From Bacillota bacterium (GTDB taxonomy: Bacteria; Bacillota; Clostridia; Lachnospirales; Lachnospiraceae), in assembly GCA_023437715.1 (NCBI GenBank), contig JAEZFK010000021.1, positions 62,001 to 126,000 of the forward strand: a stretch of 64,000 bases of DNA, given 5' to 3'. Shown piece by piece: positions 35,699 through 45,151 of this stretch. The notes beneath the pieces were generated by a model. It was not told where the DNA came from. It did not search any database and was given only the letters and a program-made list of their open reading frames with translations. Each line of letters opens with the position of its first letter. Position 1 is the first letter of the stretch. Position numbers and translations under genes: made by a program.

Positions 35699-37051
35699 AT
35701 GAGAAGACGATTACTTAGCATTATGATGGCAGTGGCGATGACCGTCGGCTTGACTGCCGGGTGCCAGGGAGGCGGTGATACGGCGTCCGCCCCGGCAGGA
35801 GAGGCATCAACGCCGGCAGTCTCGGACGAAAGCGGAAAGTCCGCAGAGGAAAGCGAAAATGTTACAATTACATTCATGTGTTCTGGAGTTAAGGCAACTG
35901 AAGGAGAGGATTTCCGTGCAGAAACGCTTCCAAGGCTGGTGAAAGAAAAATATCCCAACGTGACTCTGGAGGTCACACTTTTACCTGATGACCAGTATTA
36001 TACTGCATTAAAGACAAAACTGGCTACCGGCGAGGCTCCGGATATGATGTGGGTACAGCCCAGATATGCAGGTGTAAACGCCACTTTTACGCTGGCAGAA
36101 GCAGGGTATCTGGAGGATATTTCTGATTTGAAATGTGTGAATTTAGTGGGAAGCGGAGTTGATTCTTTTACCTACAATGGAACTGTTTATGGCATTCCGG
36201 GCGGAGTATCCTATCTTGGAACATTTTATAATAAAAAGATGTTTGAAGAAAATGGACTGAGTGAACCTGGTAACTGGCAGGAATTTCTTAACTGCTGCGA
36301 AACCTTAAAAAATGCTGGAATACAGCCAATCGTCATGGGTGATAAGGATATGTATGTGATGCAGTTTGGTTTATATCAGTTAGCAGCTAATATGATTTAT
36401 CCTAAGAACCCTGATTTTGATCAGGAATTAAGAGATGGAACGAAGAAATTTACAGATGAGGGTACTTGGGATAAGGTGCTGGAACGCTATAATGAATTAT
36501 ATGAAAAAGGGTATATTCAGGATGGTTCATTGGGAATCGGAGTATCTCAGGCACAGCAGAAGTTTATTGATGGAGAAGTGGCAATGATATTTGACGGTTC
36601 ATTCAATCGTAAGGCAGTGATGGCAAATGGAGCAGCAGATTTTGAACGCGGTTATTTCCCGCTTCCAGGAAATGATGAAGGGCAGCAATTATATGCCGCA
36701 GGTGCTCCGGGAGCCGGTCCGGCTATTTATTCAGGATCAAAACAAAAAGAAATATGCAAAGAAATTATTGAGTTATGGTTCGATGGTGAATCAGAATTAT
36801 ATAAGGCATATGAGTCGAGTGGAAAATTTATTTCTACTAATAAAGGAGCAACCATAGATCCTTTATACGAAAGTATGATGAAATTATATAATGAAGGTCA
36901 TTCATTCTATTGGTGCAACCAGGCCTGGCCGGCTGGTACAGAAACCGAAATGGAAAGCTTGTTTGGTGAAATGATTGGTGGTGCAGGTACTACTATTCCG
37001 GATATTACCAAAGGAATGCAGAATAAGCTTGAAGAATTATTAGCGCAATAA
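35699..37051 (+). CDS. ABC transporter sugar-binding lipoprotein, CUT1 family (system 3)
   Basis: Lipoprotein signal MRRRLLSIMMAVAMTVGLTA followed by the lipidated cysteine (GCQGG, near residue 22), a Gly/Ala/Ser linker and a family 1 solute-binding fold. The ATG at 35699 is set by GGGAGG at 35683-35688; an upstream in-frame TTG at 35681 overlaps that ribosome site and is rejected. It has 450 residues. The GH78 gene in the same operon suggests rhamnose-containing oligosaccharides as ligand. Confidence 0.9.
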   Translation: MRRRLLSIMMAVAMTVGLTAGCQGGGDTASAPAGEASTPAVSDESGKSAEESENVTITFMCSGVKATEGEDFRAETLPRLVKEKYPNVTLEVTLLPDDQYYTALKTKLATGEAPDMMWVQPRYAGVNATFTLAEAGYLEDISDLKCVNLVGSGVDSFTYNGTVYGIPGGVSYLGTFYNKKMFEENGLSEPGNWQEFLNCCETLKNAGIQPIVMGDKDMYVMQFGLYQLAANMIYPKNPDFDQELRDGTKKFTDEGTWDKVLERYNELYEKGYIQDGSLGIGVSQAQQKFIDGEVAMIFDGSFNRKAVMANGAADFERGYFPLPGNDEGQQLYAAGAPGAGPAIYSGSKQKEICKEIIELWFDGESELYKAYESSGKFISTNKGATIDPLYESMMKLYNEGHSFYWCNQAWPAGTETEMESLFGEMIGGAGTTIPDITKGMQNKLEELLAQ

Positions 37052-37062
37052 AGCATGATAGG

Positions 37063-37103
37063 AAAAAAGGCGGCCTTGCATTCTGAGGAGGCGGCCTTTT
37101 TTT
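37063..37103 (+). terminator. Read-through terminator between binding protein and permease genes (system 3)
   Basis: AAAAAAGGCGGCC pairs with GGCGGCCTTTTTTT, with one G-G mismatch, directly after the binding-protein gene. Unlike the hairpins at this position in systems 1 and 2, it carries a T7 tract, so it should terminate most transcripts before the permeases. Confidence 0.75.
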
Positions 37104-37151
37104 CCTCAATTTCGCTTCTTTGCATAAAATATAAGGCAGGAGGATAACTGC

Positions 37152-38051
37152 ATGAAGAAAGAAAAACATTTAAATTCTCTGACTATGCCGAAGAAAATGT
37201 ATTGGTTTTCAGTTCCGGCTTTTTTTATGTATATGATATTCTGGGTTATGCCGGTTTTTCAATTGTTCCATTACAGCTTCACTAACTTTAACGGCGTTAA
37301 CCGGAACTATAAATTTGTTGGTATACAGAATTATTTTTCTTTGATGAAAGATGGGACCTTAAAGGCAGTGCTTCCCAATACTGTGATTTACACAATCGTA
37401 TTGGTTATTTTTTCAAATCTGATTGCATTAGGTTTGGCACTGCTGCTGAATTCAGAAATCAGAGGAAAAGGATTTTACCGCACTGCAGCATATATACCCA
37501 CATTATTTAGTGCTATTGTGATTGGTTTTATCTGGACTTATGTTTATATGCCAAGTGATGGCATGATCGCAAGTCTGATGAATATGGCAGGGATGGATGG
37601 TTCAAAATTTAACATACTTGCCAGTTTTAAAACTGCCTTATACGCCATTATTGGGGTTGATATATGGAAACACGTAGGAACAACCATGATCATTTTCCTG
37701 GCGGGGCTGCAGACCATAGATACCAGTCTGATTGAAGCAGCTCAGATGGATGGATGCAATGCATGGCAGATGATCCGAAATATAAAATTGCCTCTGATTT
37801 CAGCCACTGTTACTATTAATGTTGTTCTTAGCGTGATTAATGGCCTGAAAGCATATGATTACGTGTTTATTATGACAAATGGTGGACCAGGTAAATCAAC
37901 AAATACTTTGATGTATGCAATTTATAAATTGGCATTTAATGAACAGATGATGGGAAAATCAGCAGCATTATCAATGATAGCTTTCGTTTTAATTATAGCG
38001 ATCACCATTTCAATGTTGATATTTATGAATAAACGGGAGGTGGAATTATAA
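37152..38051 (+). CDS. ABC sugar permease, MalF/UgpA type (system 3)
   Basis: A 299-residue membrane subunit with the EAA loop IEAAQMDGCNAWQMIRNIKL. CAGGAGGA precedes the ATG. The stop overlaps the next start by one base (TAATG). Codon use is more AT-rich than in systems 1 and 2. Confidence 0.92.
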   Translation: MKKEKHLNSLTMPKKMYWFSVPAFFMYMIFWVMPVFQLFHYSFTNFNGVNRNYKFVGIQNYFSLMKDGTLKAVLPNTVIYTIVLVIFSNLIALGLALLLNSEIRGKGFYRTAAYIPTLFSAIVIGFIWTYVYMPSDGMIASLMNMAGMDGSKFNILASFKTALYAIIGVDIWKHVGTTMIIFLAGLQTIDTSLIEAAQMDGCNAWQMIRNIKLPLISATVTINVVLSVINGLKAYDYVFIMTNGGPGKSTNTLMYAIYKLAFNEQMMGKSAALSMIAFVLIIAITISMLIFMNKREVEL

Positions 38052-38884
38052 TGAATAAGAAAGTATTTGTTCAGAAATGTTTTATACATCTGGTATTATT
38101 CGTATATTGTGTAGCAGTGCTGGCTCCTCTTCTGACAGTGCTGTCTGGTTCATTCCGTCGTTTGGGGAATAATGAGAACTTCCTGCATCTATTTACAGAG
38201 TTTTCACTGGAAAGTTACATAACTGCTTTTCAGCGCATGGATTTCTGGTCGGCTTTTTTTAACAGCATTTTGACCACAGGAGGCTCTCTTGTAGCAGTAG
38301 TTTTCATGGGAGCAGCCGCTGCATATCCAATTAGCAGAATTAAATCTAAACTCAGCCGTTTTTTGTATTATTTTTTTATTGCAGGTCTTGTGATACCGGC
38401 ACAGATGACTATCATTCCAGTTACTCAGATGATTAGTAATCTTCACATACCTAACACCAGATTTACGCCTATGGTCATGTTCATCACCTGTAGTCTTCCG
38501 TTTACTTCTTTCCTTTACACGGGGTTCTTAAAAGGTGTGCCAGTAGAAGTAGAAGAAGCTGCTTACATAGATGGCGCTAGTCTCAGGATCCGTTTTTTTA
38601 CGATTGTGTTTCCTTTAATGAAGCCGGCCACAATTTCGGTGATAATAACCCAGGGTATCTGGATCTGGAACGACTATTTTTTCCCAATGGTATTTATCAG
38701 TAAATCGAAACAATACAGCCTGCCGGTAGCATTGCTGCAGTTTTTAGGAGATAAGGAAAATCCGGCACAATGGACGGTATTATTTGCTGCATGTATTCTT
38801 TGTGCCCTTCCACTAATACTTCTGTTTTCTATATTCCAAAAGCAGTTTGTAAATGGAGTGGCTGCCGGTGCGGTAAAAGGTTAA
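38051..38884 (+). CDS. ABC sugar permease, MalG/UgpE type (system 3)
   Basis: A 277-residue membrane subunit with EAA loop EEAAYIDGASLRIRFFTIVF and the usual ending GVAAGAVKG. It is coupled to the preceding permease. The GH78 gene starts 30 bases downstream. No ATPase gene is present. Confidence 0.92.
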   Translation: MNKKVFVQKCFIHLVLFVYCVAVLAPLLTVLSGSFRRLGNNENFLHLFTEFSLESYITAFQRMDFWSAFFNSILTTGGSLVAVVFMGAAAAYPISRIKSKLSRFLYYFFIAGLVIPAQMTIIPVTQMISNLHIPNTRFTPMVMFITCSLPFTSFLYTGFLKGVPVEVEEAAYIDGASLRIRFFTIVFPLMKPATISVIITQGIWIWNDYFFPMVFISKSKQYSLPVALLQFLGDKENPAQWTVLFAACILCALPLILLFSIFQKQFVNGVAAGAVKG

Positions 38885-38914
38885 AGTGTGCTAAAAGATA
38901 AGGAGGAGAAATTT

Positions 38915-41506
38915 ATGACTGGTGTTTATGGATTACAATGCGAATATATGAAAAATCCTATGCAGATTGATACAGGCCAGCCAAGGCTGGGATGGAAAAT
39001 CGAGGCAGAAGGACGGAATATCACCCAGATGGGGTTTTTAATAAAGGTCACGGACAGCAAAGACGGTAAAATAATGTGGGATTACTCAGAGCAGTCAGAC
39101 CGCACGGTTCATATTGAATACGCAGGGAGCCCGCTTATGGAAAACAGGCGGTATCTGTGGAGAGTTAAGAGCATATTATCGGACGGCAGGGAACTCATGT
39201 CAGAAGAGGCTTTTTTTGAAACAGGTTTATGGGCCCATGATACATGGAAAAATCTCTGGATCAAAAATGAGGACAGAGAAGATTTAGGGAACTGTCCCGT
39301 TTTCAGAAAATCATTTGTTATGAACAAGTTATGTACCAGAGCAAAACTCTTTATAAGTGCCAGAGGACTTTATCAGATTTCTGTCAACGGAGTGATCAGA
39401 GATGAATATGTACTGGCACCAGGATGGACGAATTACAATCATCATCAGCAATATCTGGCTTATGATGTGACAGAACAAATAAAAGAGGGCGAAAATATTA
39501 TCGGTGTCCGATTGGGGGATGGCTGGTTTGATGGAGAAATTTCCTTTAATCACCAGGTTCATGTGTATGGGAAAGAAATTTCTTTCGCTGCGATTCTTAT
39601 TTTGGAACAGGGAGATGATGAAATAAGAGTGGTAACAGGAACGGATTGGAGGACAAACAATAGCGGTATCTTAAAATCCTCCATATATGATGGTGAGATT
39701 TGGGATCTGACACGTGAACCGAAGGACTGGGATTGCCCTGGGTTTAATGACAGCGATTGGAAATCGGCTGTGTTAACGGAAGATACGCAGGCCAAAATGG
39801 TTGGGATGCTTAACGAAGGAACGAAAAGGATTGAGATAATTCAGCCAGTCGGCATAATCAAAGCCCCTAATGGTGATACCTTGATTGATATGGGACAGAA
39901 TATGACTGGATGGGTAAGGATTACTGTAGACGGGAATTTGGGTGATACTGTACGGATAAAACATGGAGAAGTGCTTGATAAGGATGGTAATTTCTACTCA
40001 GGAAACCTGCGTTTGGCAAAACAGGAAGATATCTATACGTTACGTGAGGGAAAGAATATATTGGAGCCTCATTTTACTTATCATGGTTTCAGATATATCA
40101 ATATTTTGGAGTTTCCTGGAGAAGTAAAAGTAGAATGTTTTGAAGGAATTGTTTTACACACCGCAATGGAACCTGCTATCGAATTCCGGTGCTCTGATGA
40201 ACTAATAAATCAGCTGCAGCATAATCTGGTCTGGGGACAGAAGGGGAATTTTCTGGATGTGCCTACTGACTGTCCGCAGAGAGATGAGAGACTTGGTTGG
40301 ACCGGAGATGCGGAAATTTTCTGCCAGACAGCCTGCTACAATTTTTCCTCTGATGCATTTTTTACTAAATGGCTTGAGGATGTCAAGGCAGACCAGTATA
40401 CTAATGGTGCAATTCCTTTTGTTGTGCCGGATGTACTGCCAAAAGATTGGCGTTTTTTGACAGAAGCAGGGATTGGGACTGATCACGTATCTGCGGCATG
40501 GGGAGATGCGATCTCTATCTGCCCGTGGGTATTATATTTAAGTTATGGGGATATACGGATTTTAGAAGAGACATATGATAGCATGAAGGCATATATACAG
40601 TATATTTATACTGGGGCTTTTCATGGAAGCGGCAATCCATATCTTTGGGATTGGGGGCCCCAGTTAGGAGACTGGCTGGCTCTGGATAATGAGGAGGGAA
40701 GCTACCGGGGTGGTACGGATGAAATGTATGTATCGACTGCTTACTATGCTTATTCTGCAAAAATATTATCTCAATGTGCTGGCGTTCTGGAGAAGGAAGA
40801 AGACAGAAAGCATTATGCAGAGTTGTATGAAAACATTAGAGATAGTTTTAAAGACAGATATATAAAAGATGGTAAAATATTGATCCAGACTCAGACCGCT
40901 CAAGTGATAGCTCTGTATTTTGGGCTCTTGAATCAGGAAGAGGAACAGAATGCAATTGCTTCCCTGGTTTCCTTGCTGCATGAGAACAATAATCATCTGA
41001 CAACAGGTTTTGTAGGTACACCGTACTTATGCCATGTGCTGAGCAGATATGGTCATACGGATCTGGCGTATACATTGCTTATGCAAAAAGATTTTCCGTC
41101 CTGGCTTTATCAGGTCACACAGGGAGCAACAACGATTTGGGAACATTGGGATGGAAGAAAACCGGATGGAACGTTTTGGAGCGATAATATGAATTCATTT
41201 AACCATTATGCATATGGCTCTATTGGTGAGTGGATTTACCGCTGTGCCGCCGGAATTAATATGGATGAAAGAGCTCCTGGATTTAAGCATATCCGTATAT
41301 GTCCCAACAGTGATGAACGATTAGGAGAATTATACTGCAAATATCATTCTGTTCATGGAGACATAGTGAGCAGTTGGAAACGTAGAAAAAATCATGTGTC
41401 TTACCGTATTCAGATTCCGGTGAATACAAGTGCAGTTGTTTATCTGGAAAATGGTGAAATACATCAGGTTGGATCGGGAAAATATGAATATGAGATTGAT
41501 TTATAA
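38915..41506 (+). CDS. GH78 alpha-L-rhamnosidase
   Basis: An 863-residue inverting rhamnosidase. It has N-terminal beta-sandwich domains (about 1-330), an alpha/alpha-barrel (about 410-760) and a C-terminal sandwich. The signature DCPQRDERLGWTGDA begins at residue 452, with D457 and E458 as likely catalytic or binding acids. There is no signal peptide, so it acts on imported rhamnosides, for example from rhamnogalacturonan or flavonoid glycosides. The ATG at 38915 follows AAGGAGGAG; a GTG at 38888 precedes that site and is rejected. Confidence 0.92.
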   Translation: MTGVYGLQCEYMKNPMQIDTGQPRLGWKIEAEGRNITQMGFLIKVTDSKDGKIMWDYSEQSDRTVHIEYAGSPLMENRRYLWRVKSILSDGRELMSEEAFFETGLWAHDTWKNLWIKNEDREDLGNCPVFRKSFVMNKLCTRAKLFISARGLYQISVNGVIRDEYVLAPGWTNYNHHQQYLAYDVTEQIKEGENIIGVRLGDGWFDGEISFNHQVHVYGKEISFAAILILEQGDDEIRVVTGTDWRTNNSGILKSSIYDGEIWDLTREPKDWDCPGFNDSDWKSAVLTEDTQAKMVGMLNEGTKRIEIIQPVGIIKAPNGDTLIDMGQNMTGWVRITVDGNLGDTVRIKHGEVLDKDGNFYSGNLRLAKQEDIYTLREGKNILEPHFTYHGFRYINILEFPGEVKVECFEGIVLHTAMEPAIEFRCSDELINQLQHNLVWGQKGNFLDVPTDCPQRDERLGWTGDAEIFCQTACYNFSSDAFFTKWLEDVKADQYTNGAIPFVVPDVLPKDWRFLTEAGIGTDHVSAAWGDAISICPWVLYLSYGDIRILEETYDSMKAYIQYIYTGAFHGSGNPYLWDWGPQLGDWLALDNEEGSYRGGTDEMYVSTAYYAYSAKILSQCAGVLEKEEDRKHYAELYENIRDSFKDRYIKDGKILIQTQTAQVIALYFGLLNQEEEQNAIASLVSLLHENNNHLTTGFVGTPYLCHVLSRYGHTDLAYTLLMQKDFPSWLYQVTQGATTIWEHWDGRKPDGTFWSDNMNSFNHYAYGSIGEWIYRCAAGINMDERAPGFKHIRICPNSDERLGELYCKYHSVHGDIVSSWKRRKNHVSYRIQIPVNTSAVVYLENGEIHQVGSGKYEYEIDL

Positions 41507-41674
41507 ATGAATCATAATAAAGCAGTCTCTTTCCCAAAATGATGAGTTCAGAAAGATTTCGGATAAGGAGAGGTTTTAAGAAAGATATCAGCAAACGGGA
41601 AAATACGGGCAATCTGTTTGAAGTAGAATTAACATAAAAGGCTCCGAAAGAAGATGAGAGCGTTAAATGTATAA

Positions 41675-41719
41675 AAAAATCACGAGAGAGATGATAAAAT
41701 CAGCTGTCTCGTGATTTTT
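41675..41719. terminator. Bidirectional terminator between rhamnosidase and argG
   Basis: AAAAATCACGAGA pairs with TCTCGTGATTTTT, giving T runs in both directions for the two convergent genes. Confidence 0.85.
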
Positions 41720-41731
41720 GTAGTTTATCTC

Positions 41732-42958
41732 TTACTTATTCTGATTTTCCACTTCCTGCATCTTCATGGCCCTTACCTTTAAGGGAAGACCGAACAGAGT
41801 GATGAAGCCGTCCGCGTCATGGTGGTCATATAAGTCACCGGTTGTAAAGGAAGCCAGGGACTCGCTGTATAAGGAATATGGAGAGGTGGTTCCGGCCTTA
41901 ATGATGTTTCCCTTGTAAAGCTTAAATTTCACTTCACCGGTCACATACTTCTGGGTGGATTCCACAAAGGCCTGAACAGCCTCACGCAGAGGAGTGAACC
42001 ACTTTCCTTCGTAAACGATCTGTGCAAACTTATTGCCCATATCCTTTTTCACTTCCATGGTAGCGCGGTCTAATACCAGCTCCTCTAACTGCTGGTGAGC
42101 CTCAAGCAGAATGGTTCCGCCGGGAGTTTCATAAACGCCGCGGGATTTCATGCCCACAACACGGTTTTCCACGATATCCACGATGCCGATGCCGTGCCTG
42201 CCGCCCAGCTCATTTAACTTGGTGATGATATCGGAAACCTTCATCTTTTCCCCGTTTACGCTGGTAGGAACGCCCTTTTCAAAGGTCATGGTCACATATT
42301 CCCCTTCATCCGGAGCTTTTTCAGGAGATACGCCCAGTACTAAGAGATGGTCATAATTCGGTTCACTTGCAGGGTCTTCCAGCTCAAGGCCCTCGTGGCT
42401 GATGTGCCATAAGTTACGGTCACGGCTGTAGCTGTTATCAGAGGAGAAAGGAAGATCAATTCCGTGCTGCTTGCAGTACTCGATCTCATCCTCACGGGAC
42501 TTCATGGTCCATACATCGGTCATACGCCATGGAGCGATGATCTTTAAATCAGGAGCCAGAGCCTTGATGCCCAGCTCAAAACGGATCTGGTCGTTGCCCT
42601 TTCCCGTAGCGCCGTGGCAGATGGCAGTAGCGCCTTCCTTTCTTGCGATCTCCACCAGCCTCTTGGCAATTGCCGGACGGGCCATGGAGGTACCTAATAA
42701 ATATTTATTTTCATAGACCGCATTTGCCAGCACGCATGGTACGATGTAATTATCGCAGAAATCATCCACCAGGTCTTCAATATATAATTTGGAAGCGCCG
42801 GAGAGCTTGGCTCTTTCCTCCAGACCGTCCAATTCATTTCCCTGGCCGCAGTCGATGCAGCAGCAGATTACATCATAATCAAAATTTTCCTTTAACCACG
42901 GAATAATGGCTGTGGTATCAAGACCGCCGGAATAGGCTAAAATAACTTTCTCTTTCAT
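41732..42958 (-). CDS. argG: Argininosuccinate synthase
   Basis: Joins citrulline and aspartate with ATP in the seventh step of arginine synthesis. The PP-loop LAYSGGLDTT lies at residues 7-16, and family motifs GKGNDQIRFELG and SDNSYSRDRNLWHIS-like segments are present. It has 408 residues. GAGGAGG precedes the ATG. It is divergent from the argC operon. No argH or argF lies in the window. Confidence 0.96.
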   Translation of the reverse strand: MKEKVILAYSGGLDTTAIIPWLKENFDYDVICCCIDCGQGNELDGLEERAKLSGASKLYIEDLVDDFCDNYIVPCVLANAVYENKYLLGTSMARPAIAKRLVEIARKEGATAICHGATGKGNDQIRFELGIKALAPDLKIIAPWRMTDVWTMKSREDEIEYCKQHGIDLPFSSDNSYSRDRNLWHISHEGLELEDPASEPNYDHLLVLGVSPEKAPDEGEYVTMTFEKGVPTSVNGEKMKVSDIITKLNELGGRHGIGIVDIVENRVVGMKSRGVYETPGGTILLEAHQQLEELVLDRATMEVKKDMGNKFAQIVYEGKWFTPLREAVQAFVESTQKYVTGEVKFKLYKGNIIKAGTTSPYSLYSESLASFTTGDLYDHHDADGFITLFGLPLKVRAMKMQEVENQNK

Positions 42959-43008
42959 TTATAGATCCTCCTCAATTGTAATTGGATTTTTTCTGTTGGA
43001 CTCTCATA

Positions 43009-43037
43009 AATATACACCAAAAAATCGAATAATGCAA
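43009..43037 (-). promoter_or_regulatory. argG promoter
   Basis: On the minus strand TTGCAT (43037-43032) and TATATT (43014-43009) are separated by 17 bases. The -35 sequence is the same hexamer as in the divergent argC promoter. Confidence 0.7.
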
Positions 43038-43064
43038 GGGAAAAATGAAAAATATAAAAATAAC

Positions 43065-43093
43065 TTGCATAATATGCATTTTGGAAGTATAAT
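43065..43093 (+). promoter_or_regulatory. argC promoter with ArgR-box-like palindrome
   Basis: TTGCAT (43065-43070) and a perfect TATAAT (43088-43093) have a 17-base spacer. The palindrome TGCATAATATGCA (43066-43078) covers the -35 and resembles arginine-repressor boxes, so it is a good repressor site. Confidence 0.7.
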
Positions 43094-43222
43094 TATGAAC
43101 TACCGGCAGCGGAAGCAAAAGACAGTCCTTTCTTTTTCCCTGGAAGGCCTATATAATCAGGGTATAAAGTGCCGGAATCTGGAAGAAATAAAAATAGAAT
43201 TTTGAATAAAGGAGAGATACTT

Positions 43223-44263
43223 ATGATTAAGGTGGGAATAATGGGCTCTACCGGATACGCAGGCGGCGAGCTGGCAAGGCTTTTGCTCCAGAGAGAGGAT
43301 GTAGAGATCATATGGTACGGCTCAAAAAGCTACGTGGATCAGAAATACGCCTCTGTTTATCAAAATATGTTTCAGTTCATGGACGACTCCTGTCAGGATG
43401 ATAATATGGAAGCTTTGGCAGAACAGGCGGATGTGATCTTTACGGCAACTCCCCAGGGCTTCTGTGCCTCTCTCATGAATGAGGATATATTAAGGAAGAC
43501 AAAGGTCATTGACTTAAGCGCCGATTACCGGATCAAGGATGTGGCTACCTATGAAGAATGGTATAAAATAGAACACAAGACACCCCAGTTTATAAAGGAA
43601 GCGGTTTACGGTCTTCCGGAGATCAACCGGGAGGAGATTAAAAAGGCAAGGCTCATCGCCAACCCGGGCTGTTATCCCACCTGCTCCATCCTGTCCGTTT
43701 ACCCTCTGTTAAAGGAAGGTCTCATCGACCTGGATACTCTCATTATAGATGCCAAGTCCGGCACCTCCGGCGCAGGAAGAGGGGCAAAGGTAGATTATCT
43801 GTACTGTGAGGTCAACGAGAACATCAAGGCTTACGGCGTAGGCGTTCACCGACATACGCCGGAGATCGAGGAGCAGTTATCCTATGCGTCTGACCGTCCC
43901 GTTACCATAAGCTTTACCCCTCATCTGGTGCCTATGAACCGGGGCATCCTGGTAACCGCCTACGGAACTCTCACCAAGCCCGTTTCCTATGAGGAAGTAA
44001 AGGCTGCCTATGATAAATATTATGCAGACGAATACTTTGTCCGGGTTCTGGAAAAGGATGTGGTTCCTCAGACAAAATGGGTGGAGGGAAGCAATTTCGT
44101 GGATGTGAATTTCAAGATTGATCCCAGAACCAACCGTGTGGTCATGATGGGCTCCATGGATAATCTGGTAAAGGGAGCCGCCGGGCAGGCGGTTCAGAAT
44201 ATGAATCTCCTCTTTGGACTGCCGGAAAATAAGGGCCTTAAGCTTGTACCCATGTTTCCGTAG
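43223..44263 (+). CDS. argC: N-acetyl-gamma-glutamyl-phosphate reductase
   Basis: NADPH-dependent third step of arginine synthesis. The nucleotide-binding start is MIKVGIMGSTGYAGGELARL and the catalytic cysteine is in IANPGCYPT (C150). It has 346 residues. The start at 43223 follows AAAGGAGAG; a longer in-frame extension to 43169 lacks a ribosome site. First gene of the arg operon. Confidence 0.96.
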   Translation: MIKVGIMGSTGYAGGELARLLLQREDVEIIWYGSKSYVDQKYASVYQNMFQFMDDSCQDDNMEALAEQADVIFTATPQGFCASLMNEDILRKTKVIDLSADYRIKDVATYEEWYKIEHKTPQFIKEAVYGLPEINREEIKKARLIANPGCYPTCSILSVYPLLKEGLIDLDTLIIDAKSGTSGAGRGAKVDYLYCEVNENIKAYGVGVHRHTPEIEEQLSYASDRPVTISFTPHLVPMNRGILVTAYGTLTKPVSYEEVKAAYDKYYADEYFVRVLEKDVVPQTKWVEGSNFVDVNFKIDPRTNRVVMMGSMDNLVKGAAGQAVQNMNLLFGLPENKGLKLVPMFP

Positions 44264-44297
44264 TACTTACTGATAAATATAAATGAAGGAAAACATT

Positions 44298-44744
44298 ATG
44301 ATAATTCGTACCATGATATTGGAGGATTACGACCAGGTTTATGAACTCTGGTCAGGAATTAAAGGCTTTGGAATCCGCACCGTAGACGATTCCAGGGAAG
44401 GCGTGGAGAAATTTATCAGAAGAAATCCCGACACCAGCGTAGTGGCGGAGGAAAACGGAAGAATCATCGGCGCCATCCTCTGCGGTCATGACGGACGGCG
44501 GGGCTGCATGTACCACGTCTGTGTGGCCAAGGAATACCGTCAGCACGGGGTGGGACATAAGATGGCCTCCGAGGCTCTGGAAAGGCTGAAAAAAGAGGGA
44601 ATCAGTAAGGTGAATTTAATCGCCTTTCAGTCCAATGCTGTAGGAAATGAATTCTGGAAAAAGGGCGGCTGGACGTTCCGGGAAGACATCAACTATTATG
44701 AATTTAATTTAAATGAGGAAAATATCACAAACTTTATGAAATGA
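44298..44744 (+). CDS. GNAT-family acetyltransferase within the arg operon
   Basis: A 148-residue YpeA-like acetyltransferase; VCVAKEYRQHGVGHKMASEA carries the acetyl-CoA loop. The ATG at 44298 has AAGGAA eight bases upstream; an ATG at 44283 has no such site. Its place between argC and argJ raises the possibility of a glutamate-acetylating role, but ArgJ here may already recycle or make acetylglutamate, so this is only inference. Confidence 0.8.
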   Translation: MIIRTMILEDYDQVYELWSGIKGFGIRTVDDSREGVEKFIRRNPDTSVVAEENGRIIGAILCGHDGRRGCMYHVCVAKEYRQHGVGHKMASEALERLKKEGISKVNLIAFQSNAVGNEFWKKGGWTFREDINYYEFNLNEENITNFMK

Positions 44745-44757
44745 CGGGAGAATGGAG

Positions 44758-45147
44758 ATGAATTTAAAACGTATATCCGCCGATTTTTCCATATGTAAGC
44801 TGACAGGACCTGTTGATTTGGAAAAGCTGGCCAGGGGGTCCGGGTTCTGGTTTCTGGCAAAGACGGACGAGGAGCTGTCTCTGGTGTGCGAAACCCCATG
44901 GGCTCCGGAAGATGCCGGAGAGCGGGAGGACGGTTTTCTGGCATTTCGCATTGAAGGAGTCCTGGATTTTTCCCTTATTGGAATTTTATCAAAAATATCA
45001 ACAATACTGGCAGACCATGGAATCGGAATATTTGCAGTATCTACATTTAATACGGACTATATCCTCGTAAAAAAGGAGAATTACGAAAATGCCTTAAAGC
45101 ATTTGGCGGACGCAGGATACAGGGTCATCGGGACAGAGGAGGAATAA
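44758..45147 (+). CDS. ACT-domain protein (CASTOR-like)
   Basis: A 129-residue protein with tandem ACT-type folds; the second is clear (FSLIGILSKISTILADHGIG). ACT domains bind amino acids and regulate enzymes. The start at 44758 has GGGAG seven bases upstream, while the ATG at 44752 would sit one base from it. Its position just ahead of argJ suggests amino acid sensing for arginine synthesis; the ligand is unknown. Confidence 0.78.
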   Translation: MNLKRISADFSICKLTGPVDLEKLARGSGFWFLAKTDEELSLVCETPWAPEDAGEREDGFLAFRIEGVLDFSLIGILSKISTILADHGIGIFAVSTFNTDYILVKKENYENALKHLADAGYRVIGTEEE

Positions 45148-45151
45148 TGAT

